From NCBI RefSeq assembly GCF_011058155.1, contig NZ_JAALFC010000024.1, positions 1-55,132 of the forward strand: a stretch of 55,132 bases of DNA, in the 5' to 3' direction. The number at the start of each line of letters is the position of its first letter. Within the stretch, counting starts at the first letter, position 1. Below are positions 49,400 to 55,132 of the stretch, piece after piece. Origin of the DNA: Litoribacterium kuwaitense. Its GTDB lineage: Bacteria; Bacillota; Bacilli; Bacillales; DSM-28697. The notes under the pieces are model-generated. The model was not told the origin of the DNA and ran no database searches. It saw only the letters and a list, made by a program, of their open reading frames with translations. Made by a program: the position numbers and the translations under genes.

Positions 49400-50667
49400 C
49401 GAATAAGCAGGAACTTAAAGATCGTTTGATCAATGAAGTTGAAAATCATAAAGACGAACTGATCGAATTATGCAGCCGATTGATTCAAATTCCTAGTGAA
49501 AACCCACCTGGGGACTCGACAGAAATCACTGAATTTATTGATCAATACTTGAAAAACGCCGGTGCTGAAACGCATTGGTATGAATCTGCTGACAAAATGT
49601 ACAATTTAGTATCAACGATTGGTGAAGATCGAGGAGGAAAACATTTAATTTACTGTGGTCATTCAGATGTAGTCCCAACGGGCGATCACTCGAAATGGGA
49701 TTTCAATCCTACTTCCGGTGAAATTCAAAATGGCTGGTTGCTTGGAAGAGGAGCCAGTGATATGAAAGCAGGGTTAGGTGGGATTATCTATACTTTTGCT
49801 CTCTTGAAAAATTTGGACATAGATCTGCCAGGTCAATTAACGCTAGCAGTAGTGCCAGATGAAGAAACAGGGGGGGAATTTGGAGTTCCCTGGCTGTTGG
49901 AAAATCAACTGATTCATGGCGATGGCTGTTTAATTTCAGAACCATCCTCTCCCTTTAACCCTACGATTGGTCAAAAAGGATCTTATTGGTTTAAACTGAA
50001 AGTGTTTGGAGAGCCAGGTCACGGAAGTCTATCTCCGTTAGCAGGAAACAATGCTATTATTAATATGTTAGATGCTATTCATGAAATACGTAAATTGTGG
50101 GAGTTAGAGATTGAGATTCCTGATGAAGTCAAGCCATTAATCGAAAAATCAAAGCGTTATATGCGTGAAGTTGAAACAGATCGTGAAGCTTTCCAACCGG
50201 TGATGGATCATATCACTGTAAATATCGGTAGAATCCAGGGTGGTACCAAGTCGAATATGATTCCTGAAAGCTGTGAAGTGGAAGTCGATTGCAGATTACC
50301 CTTTGGCATTACACAGGATGATGTAAGTGAAATTTTGCATAAAAAACTCGATGCTTTAGGAATTGAATATGAAATAAGCCGCTTTGGATTCCGCAGCAAT
50401 GCAAACTATACTGAGGCAGAAGATCCAGTGTGTGAAGCGATCGTTAATAATATCACGTATGTTACAGGGCACGAAGCATATGGAGTCATGCAGTGGGCTA
50501 GTAGCGATGCACGACATTTCAGAGAGCATCACATTCCCGTACTTCAATATGGGCCAGCTTATTTACCAAGCATTCACGGCTATAATGAAAAAGTTAAGGT
50601 AGAAGATATTGTGAGATGCTGCAAAGTTTATATTGCAGCAGTGATTGATTACCTTTATGAAGGATAA
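49396..50667 (+). CDS. M20 family metallopeptidase (ArgE/DapE-like)
   Basis: This zinc peptidase of about 423 residues belongs to the M20 family. The metal-binding motif YCGHSDVVPTGD supplies the first His and Asp. GRGASDMKAG holds the bridging Asp, and PDEETGGEFG holds the general-base Glu with the next metal Glu. A dimerisation domain follows at about 195-300, then HGYNEKV near the end supplies the last His. It should cleave an acyl-amino acid or dipeptide. The ATG overlaps the DUF1177 stop (ATGA). A hairpin follows at 50688-50722. Confidence 0.94.
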   Translation: MTNKQELKDRLINEVENHKDELIELCSRLIQIPSENPPGDSTEITEFIDQYLKNAGAETHWYESADKMYNLVSTIGEDRGGKHLIYCGHSDVVPTGDHSKWDFNPTSGEIQNGWLLGRGASDMKAGLGGIIYTFALLKNLDIDLPGQLTLAVVPDEETGGEFGVPWLLENQLIHGDGCLISEPSSPFNPTIGQKGSYWFKLKVFGEPGHGSLSPLAGNNAIINMLDAIHEIRKLWELEIEIPDEVKPLIEKSKRYMREVETDREAFQPVMDHITVNIGRIQGGTKSNMIPESCEVEVDCRLPFGITQDDVSEILHKKLDALGIEYEISRFGFRSNANYTEAEDPVCEAIVNNITYVTGHEAYGVMQWASSDARHFREHHIPVLQYGPAYLPSIHGYNEKVKVEDIVRCCKVYIAAVIDYLYEG

Positions 50668-50687
50668 TTTATAAGTTATGATGATTA

Positions 50688-50722
50688 TGGTGCATATATT
50701 AGCGTATTTCTAATGTGTGCAC
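50688..50722 (+). terminator. Hairpin between the M20 peptidase and the IclR gene
   Basis: GGTGCATATATTAG pairs over 14 bp with CTAATGTGTGCACC, using two G-T pairs, around a 7-nt loop. It is followed only by ATTATTT, so it is a weak terminator or an attenuator that lowers IclR expression relative to the operon. Confidence 0.6.
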
Positions 50723-50743
50723 CATTATTTCGTTTAGGAGGAA

Positions 50744-51517
50744 ATGTTGCGGATGCTAAAAACATTAAGCCTTGCTTTAGAGGTATTAAAGATGTTTACG
50801 AAAGATAAACCAACATGGGGTGGGAGAGAATTAGCAGCTACATTAAATCAAAATCATACAAAAATTTATCGTATCTTAGAAACACTAGAACGACACAAAT
50901 TCTTAAATAAAAATAAGGAAACAAAGAAATATTCACTTGGTTTCAAAGTATGGGAGCTTGGGAATACGGTGTCTGAAAATTTTCGTATAAATGAACTCAT
51001 ACATCCAATTTTAGAAAAAGTGAGCGAAAAGACAAATGAATCCGTTTTCTTAACGATCTTGGATGGTGAAGAAGGATTGACCTTCGATGCTGTGGAAGCG
51101 ATGACCACGGTGCGATTTTCAGTTTCAATTGGCAGTCGTACACCGCTATTCACTGGCGCTTCATACCGAGCCATTTTAGCTTATATGTCCGAAGATTTCA
51201 TAGACCATTATTTAGAAGGGAATTTTACAAAATACACAGAAAAAACGAAGGTAGATCCTGAGATCATTCGAGAAGATTTAAGGTTGATCAGAAAAAATGG
51301 TTATGCAATGAGCGAAGGTGAATATACCGAAGATGTCGTTGCAGTTGCGATTCCAATTTTCCAAAATGATCAGATTGTCGCCTCGCTAACAGTTTCGGGA
51401 CCTAAGTATCGTATTGAAGATGAACATATTGAATTATTTATAAAGGAGTTATCACAAGCTGAAATAGAACTGAATAAAGTCTTGGAAAAATACGGTTCTC
51501 ATTATTTTGGTTTATGA
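50744..51517 (+). CDS. IclR family transcriptional regulator
   Basis: This 257-residue IclR-type regulator has a winged HTH at residues about 5-65 (GGRELAATLNQNHTKIYRILETLERHKFL, given by its core ELAxxLxxNxTKxYRxLxTL). An effector-binding domain covers about 80-250, with VFLTILDGEEGLTFDAVE and SRTPLFTGASYRAILAYM. ATG 50744, TTG 50747 and ATG 50753 are possible starts; AGGAGG lies 2, 5 and 11 nt from them respectively. It lies inside the peptide locus and is the natural candidate for the four 13-bp boxes at 44374-44561. Confidence 0.92.
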   Translation: MLRMLKTLSLALEVLKMFTKDKPTWGGRELAATLNQNHTKIYRILETLERHKFLNKNKETKKYSLGFKVWELGNTVSENFRINELIHPILEKVSEKTNESVFLTILDGEEGLTFDAVEAMTTVRFSVSIGSRTPLFTGASYRAILAYMSEDFIDHYLEGNFTKYTEKTKVDPEIIREDLRLIRKNGYAMSEGEYTEDVVAVAIPIFQNDQIVASLTVSGPKYRIEDEHIELFIKELSQAEIELNKVLEKYGSHYFGL

Positions 51518-51545
51518 GTTTAAAAAGTAGGAGAGGAAGAGTGCG

Positions 51546-52475
51546 ATGAGGTTAATAGATACGGCTAAATCGGTTCTATTAAAGAACTTAACGTTAAAAA
51601 AAGGTGAAAATGTACTGATTATCACAGATGACGAAAAACAAGATATTGCAGATTTATTTTACCAAGCTGGTCAGGAGCTTTTGCATGAAACGACAATTGT
51701 TAAAATGCAAACTCGGAAAAAATCCGGTGAAGAACCACCTCAACTCATTCGTTCAATCATGAAATTGTCAGATGTCATCTTATGTGTAACGGAGCATTCT
51801 TTGACACATACACAGGCTAGAAAAGAAGCTTCTGAAGCCGGTGCTAGAGTAGCTACGATGCCAGGCGTTTCATTAGATATGCTAGAAAATGGTGCGATTT
51901 CAGCTGATTATGATGAAGTCCAAGATCTAACTGAGAAGTATTGCCAACATTTAGATCGTGGAGAAGAGGTTAAACTTGTAAAAGGTGAGCATGAATTAAC
52001 GTTTTCTATAAAAAACAGAAAAAGTATTAGGAGCACAGGTGTGTTCAAGCAAAAAGGCGCGTCTGGTAATGTACCGTCTGGAGAAAGTTACATAGCTCCC
52101 ATCGAAGATTCTGCAAATGGAACAGTGTTGATCGATGGTGCGATCAGTAACATAGGTGTACTTGATGAACCGATCATTTTAAAGATCGATTCTGGAAGGT
52201 TAGTTGATGCTACAGGAAAAGATGGTCAAAAGTTATTAGATCTCCTAGGTGAGGGTGATGGGCGAACCATTGCTGAGTTCGGTATAGGCACAAATAAGAG
52301 AGCTCGTTTAATCGGTAATATCTTGGAAGATGAGAAAGTTTTTGGAACAGTACATATTGCATTTGGTAGCAATAAATCTTTTGGAGGAACGACGGATGCA
52401 GGTGTACATATTGATTGCATTATAAAAAAGCCGAGTGTGTTGATCGATTCGCAGGAAGTTTTGAACTTTAACTAA
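51546..52475 (+). CDS. M29-like aminopeptidase (leucyl aminopeptidase T family)
   Basis: This 309-residue protein resembles the aminopeptidase T/NicX-like family. The N-terminal domain reads LKKGENVLIITDDEKQDIADLFYQAG and VILCVTEHSLTHTQARKEA. The C-terminal metal-binding part includes AEFGIGTNKRARLIGNILEDEKVFGTVHIAFGSN (key residues E, H, then DEK and GTVH) and GGTTDAGVHIDCII. Metal ligands of M29 enzymes (Glu, Glu, His, His, Asp) can be placed in these segments. The protein is shorter than classical M29 peptidases (about 400 residues). It is the last gene of the peptide locus and probably removes N-terminal residues from the imported peptide. Confidence 0.83.
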   Translation: MRLIDTAKSVLLKNLTLKKGENVLIITDDEKQDIADLFYQAGQELLHETTIVKMQTRKKSGEEPPQLIRSIMKLSDVILCVTEHSLTHTQARKEASEAGARVATMPGVSLDMLENGAISADYDEVQDLTEKYCQHLDRGEEVKLVKGEHELTFSIKNRKSIRSTGVFKQKGASGNVPSGESYIAPIEDSANGTVLIDGAISNIGVLDEPIILKIDSGRLVDATGKDGQKLLDLLGEGDGRTIAEFGIGTNKRARLIGNILEDEKVFGTVHIAFGSNKSFGGTTDAGVHIDCIIKKPSVLIDSQEVLNFN

Positions 52476-52515
52476 TATGTAATTATATGTAAAATAGGAA
52501 TACTTTAGTGAACGA

Positions 52516-52560
52516 TTCCCCACTTAGCTGCGCTGAAGTGGAAGCTTCTTAGTTCCAACG
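52516..52560 (+). mobile_element. Possible right-end hairpin remnant of an IS200/IS605-type element
   Basis: CCACTT at 52519-52524 and AAGTGG at 52536-52541 form a hairpin followed by AAGCTTCTTAGTTCCAAC. This resembles the right end (and guide-RNA scaffold region) that follows tnpB genes in IS605-type elements of Firmicutes. No transposase or TnpB frame is present, so only the end would remain. The match is from memory of typical ends, so confidence is low. Confidence 0.35.
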
Positions 52561-52581
52561 CTCAAGTCAGAGGATCCTTGC

Positions 52582-52748
52582 ATGACAAAAGCAATCTTTC
52601 AACTTCCTAAGCTCGTATGGGACAATGTTCGAGAAAAGGAAGCTAAACAGCAAAAGCTTTCAATGAGACGCCCGAGTTTGTTATTCACCAGTTTCTAGAT
52701 GTACATCTTGGCAACAGCATTATGAACGATTTTTTACCGGAAAAGTAA
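52582..52748 (+). pseudogene. Short frameshifted coding remnant
   Basis: ATG at 52582 opens a frame reading MTKAIFQLPKLVWDNVREKE. A second frame, displaced by one shift near 52660, reads ETPEFVIHQFLDVHLGNS and ends at TAA 52746. Together they look like one small protein of about 55 residues broken by a frameshift. No family was recognised. It lies directly after the IS-like hairpin. The rest of the gap up to 52884 shows no gene. Confidence 0.35.
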
Positions 52749-52884
52749 TCATATTACGAAAAAATCAGTATGTCTTTTGTGTTGCGAGAGAAAATGAAAG
52801 TAGTGCATACGTGTGAAAGGTTGTACAATAGAACAGTGAATAGACCGTAGTTGAACGGACTTGATAGAAACGAGGATCAGCAAT

Positions 52885-54240
52885 ATGACATCATTTAACG
52901 ATTTTTCGTTGCACCCGCATTTGCTTAATGCTTTAGAAGAAAAGCGGATTCAGCAACCAACCGATATTCAAAGACAAACCATTCCAATGATTTTGCGTCG
53001 CAAAGATGTGATCGCCCAGGCACAAACCGGCACAGGAAAAACACTCGCTTATTTGCTGCCCATTCTTCATCAACTTGATGCCTCCAACCATGGGGTTCAG
53101 GCATTAATTGTCGCACCGACACGTGAATTGGCATTACAAATTACGGCAGAAGCGTCAGATTTGCTGGCTCACGATGATATGGATGTGCTGGCGCTCTACG
53201 GTGGTCAACAGGTTGAACAACAGCTGAAACGACTCGAAGGAAAAACACCCATTGTTGTTGCTACACCAGGACGCTTACTCGACCATTTAAATCGCGGAAC
53301 GTTGCGCTTAGGCAGCCTTCGTTTTCTCGTACTCGATGAAGCGGATCAGATGCTTGATATTGGCTTTCTGGCGGACATGGAGGAAATCATTACTCGTTCG
53401 CCTGGCAACCGGCACATGGTGCTATGCTCGGCAACGATGCCGCAGCCGATCCAAAAGCTTGCTCGTCGGTATATGAAAGCGCCGGTGACGTTGAAAAGTG
53501 AATCCGACACCGTCACTGTCAAGGAAATTAAGCAATGGGCTGTTGAGACGACAGCTCGGGCGAAAAAAGATAATTTAGTAACGTTGATTCACCAGCTTCA
53601 GCCATTTCTCGCCATTGTCTTTTGTCGGACAAAACGTCGTGCGAGTGAGCTCAATGGTGATTTATTAGAAGCAGGCTTGCTGTCGGATGAACTGCACGGT
53701 GATCTTTCGCAAGCCAAACGAGAGCGCATTATGAAGCAATTCCGCGATGCGAAGCTCCAAGTGCTTGTTGCTACAGATGTTGCCGCGCGCGGGTTAGATG
53801 TTGAAGGAATTACCCACGTGTTTAATTATGACGTGCCGCCTGATGCGGAGCAGTATGTGCATCGAATTGGGCGAACGGGGCGAGCGGGTGCATCGGGCTT
53901 GGCGGTAACACTTGTAACACCCGGGGATGTGAACGAGCTGAGGCGGATAGAACGAGGCATTCAGATGACGTTGAAGCGTCAAGTTGTGGAGGAAGGTCGT
54001 CTCGTTTCAAAAGGAGAAGCGTCAAAGCGGCGAGCAGGCCGGAAAGAAACTACTAGGAAGCCGAACAGCCGTCAAGCACAGGCAGACTCTACCGCGCCGT
54101 CCCGCGGTAAGCAAAAAGGCCGCAAGTCATTTGGCAAAAGTAGTGGACCGGCAGGAGGAAATAAAGTGAAAAGTACACGTCAAGCAGGTGGAAGAGGCCG
54201 GACAAAATCACAAGGCAGACGTGGTGGACGATCAAGATAA
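52885..54240 (+). CDS. DEAD-box RNA helicase
   Basis: This RNA helicase of about 451 residues has all motifs: Q motif (FNDFSLHPHL...QQPTDIQRQTIP), I AQTGTGKT, Ia PTRELA, Ib TPGR, II DEAD, III SAT, IV IVFCRTK, V VATDVAARGLD and VI HRIGRTGR. The last 75 residues form a basic Arg/Lys/Ser/Gly-rich tail (GRKETTRKP, GKQKGRKS, GGRGRTKSQGRRGGRSR) that should bind RNA non-specifically, as in CshA-type cold-shock helicases. ATG at 52885 follows GAGGA. It probably remodels mRNA or rRNA at low temperature. Confidence 0.95.
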   Translation: MTSFNDFSLHPHLLNALEEKRIQQPTDIQRQTIPMILRRKDVIAQAQTGTGKTLAYLLPILHQLDASNHGVQALIVAPTRELALQITAEASDLLAHDDMDVLALYGGQQVEQQLKRLEGKTPIVVATPGRLLDHLNRGTLRLGSLRFLVLDEADQMLDIGFLADMEEIITRSPGNRHMVLCSATMPQPIQKLARRYMKAPVTLKSESDTVTVKEIKQWAVETTARAKKDNLVTLIHQLQPFLAIVFCRTKRRASELNGDLLEAGLLSDELHGDLSQAKRERIMKQFRDAKLQVLVATDVAARGLDVEGITHVFNYDVPPDAEQYVHRIGRTGRAGASGLAVTLVTPGDVNELRRIERGIQMTLKRQVVEEGRLVSKGEASKRRAGRKETTRKPNSRQAQADSTAPSRGKQKGRKSFGKSSGPAGGNKVKSTRQAGGRGRTKSQGRRGGRSR

Positions 54241-54280
54241 ACAGCAGGTGAACTCCATAAAATGTATGCAGGATGACACT

Positions 54281-54310
54281 CCCAGTCTTCAAACAGGCTG
54301 GGGGCATTTT
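54281..54310 (+). terminator. Terminator after the RNA helicase gene
   Basis: CCCAGTCT at 54281-54288 pairs with AGGCTGGG at 54295-54302 with one G-T pair, followed by GGCATTTT. The T-tract begins three bases late, so termination may be partial. Confidence 0.65.
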
Positions 54311-54326
54311 AGCTAGAATCATCCTG

Positions 54327-54342
54327 TGTTCCACGTGAAACA
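54327..54342. promoter_or_regulatory. parS site (perfect consensus match)
   Basis: TGTTCCACGTGAAACA matches the Spo0J/ParB binding consensus TGTTNCACGTGAAACA at every defined position. Such sites cluster near oriC in Bacillus chromosomes and load ParB and SMC. It lies between the RNA helicase terminator and a LysR-type gene. Confidence 0.8.
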
Positions 54343-54385
54343 GAGCAGTTGTTTTGACTACGGATCGTGTTTGCGGGAGGGTTAT

Positions 54386-55132
54386 ATGAATATCGATAGC
54401 TTGACCATGTTTTGCCGTGTTGTTGAGAAGGGGAGTATTAGTGAAGCTGCACGTATCGGGTACGTGTCTCAGCCGGCGGTGACGAAGCAAATTCGCCAGC
54501 TTGAAAAGCGCTACAATGCATTATTATTTATGCGAACATCGAATCGGCTGATCCCAACAGACGCGGGAGCCATTTTGTATGAATATGCGAAGGAAATCGT
54601 TGAATACGATAAACGATCGATGGAGGCTGTGGGTGCCGTCCATGAGAAATTGCAAACATCTCTTCATATTGGTGCTAGTCCAACGATTGGCGAATATACA
54701 ATACCGGAGCTGTTAGGGGCATTTACTCATGAGCATGATGATATCCATTTCCAATTGACGATCGGAAGCACAGAGACCATTTTAGGCAATTTACAAGATA
54801 ATCGAATTGATGTAGCAGTCGTAGAAGGTTATACAGATGGTGAAAGTGTAAAGAACCAGCGTCTATTAGCTGAGAAATTTACTACTGATGAGCTTATTTT
54901 GATTACATCAAAAGACCATCGTTGGCAAGATCGGGAAAGTATTCAAGTGCATGAATTGGCTGAAGAAAAAATGATAACAAGGGAGTCCGTCTCGGGAACA
55001 AACCGGATGATCGAGTTCGCTTTGAAAGACCATGGGTATATGAGAATATTCAGTGGTACATGGCCCTCGGCAGTGTTCAAGCGATTAAAAGTGCGGTTGA
55101 AGCAGGGTTGGGCGTTAGTATTATTTCAAGAC
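54386..55132 (+). pseudogene. LysR family transcriptional regulator, partial at the window edge and frameshifted
   Basis: ATG at 54386 (GGGAGGG upstream) opens a LysR-type regulator. The N-terminal HTH is seen as VVEKGSISEAARIGYVSQPAVTKQIRQLE. The substrate-binding domain starts at about residue 90 (LHIGASPTIGEYTIPELL). The frame remains open to the window end, but after about residue 216 it stops looking like the family. Another frame reads YENIQWYMALGSVQAIKSAVEAGLGVSII, the expected continuation (key part: SVQAIKSAVEAGLGVSI). A single-base shift near 55034 explains this. The C-terminus lies outside the window. Confidence 0.8.

Overview
The window looks like chromosomal DNA of a Bacillaceae species, possibly of the alkaliphilic Shouchella/Alkalihalobacillus type. 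The reasons are the AGGAGG-type ribosome binding sites, frequent TTG and GTG starts, CcpA-type cre sequences, a YdhK/CopL-type lipoprotein, a Bacillus-style holin-like type I toxin with an antisense RNA, and a perfect match to the Firmicute parS consensus at 54327. The genus is an inference. The parS match suggests the origin-proximal part of the chromosome. No rRNA, tRNA, CRISPR array or intact insertion sequence was seen.

Layout. (1) 1-8717: the end of a LacI-family regulator, then a co-directional catabolic run (SDR dehydrogenase, two-domain NTF2-like protein, iron alcohol dehydrogenase, aldehyde dehydrogenase, cupin, alpha/beta hydrolase, HpcH/HpaI aldolase, terminator) and an MFS transporter. 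Two LacI-type palindromes lie inside the run. (2) 8718-16040: small and partly decayed genes, namely a DUF3955 protein, a DUF817 fragment, an ECF sigma factor with a frameshifted anti-sigma gene, a copper-type lipoprotein with a CsoR-like operator, a DUF421 protein, a broken twin ferritin-like gene, an M24 peptidase remnant, a NUDIX hydrolase, a type I toxin-antitoxin module and an XRE regulator. (3) 16041-21760: a sugar ABC transporter operon ending in an ADP-ribosylglycohydrolase-family enzyme with a lectin-like tail. (4) 21819-25524: a YdcF-like protein and a large SF1 helicase. (5) 25760-37543: the main sugar operon (ABC transporter, DUF4867, fucose/arabinose-type isomerase, unusual PFK, GntR regulator, class II aldolase, aldehyde dehydrogenase, AEC carrier), plus a convergent Gfo/Idh oxidoreductase that carries the same operator and a cre site. 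(6) 37755-41876: an acetyltransferase, a second (frameshifted) Gfo/Idh gene, small membrane peptides, and a quinone-reductase/AraC divergent pair flanked by degenerate direct repeats. (7) 41998-52475: a peptide-import and hydrolysis locus (AroM, oligopeptide ABC transporter, DUF1177, M20 peptidase, IclR, M29-like aminopeptidase) with four repeated 13-bp boxes around the divergent promoters. (8) 52516-55132: mobile-element debris, a DEAD-box RNA helicase, parS and a partial, frameshifted LysR gene.

How it fits together. The most novel-looking part is region 5. Isomerase, kinase, aldolase and aldehyde dehydrogenase form a split-and-oxidise route: an imported sugar would be isomerised, phosphorylated and cleaved to dihydroxyacetone phosphate plus an aldehyde, the aldehyde oxidised to an acid, and the acid possibly exported by the AEC carrier. 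An inverted repeat with 12-bp arms and a 12-bp spacer occurs at both promoters of this region, which predicts one shared repressor, most simply the GntR protein in the operon.

A recurring oddity is single-base frameshifts, several explained by one missing T in a T-run (10653, 11458, 19097), with others near 39310 and 55034. They may be sequencing errors or real decay. The ferritin-like gene is broken at several non-homopolymer points and looks like a true pseudogene.
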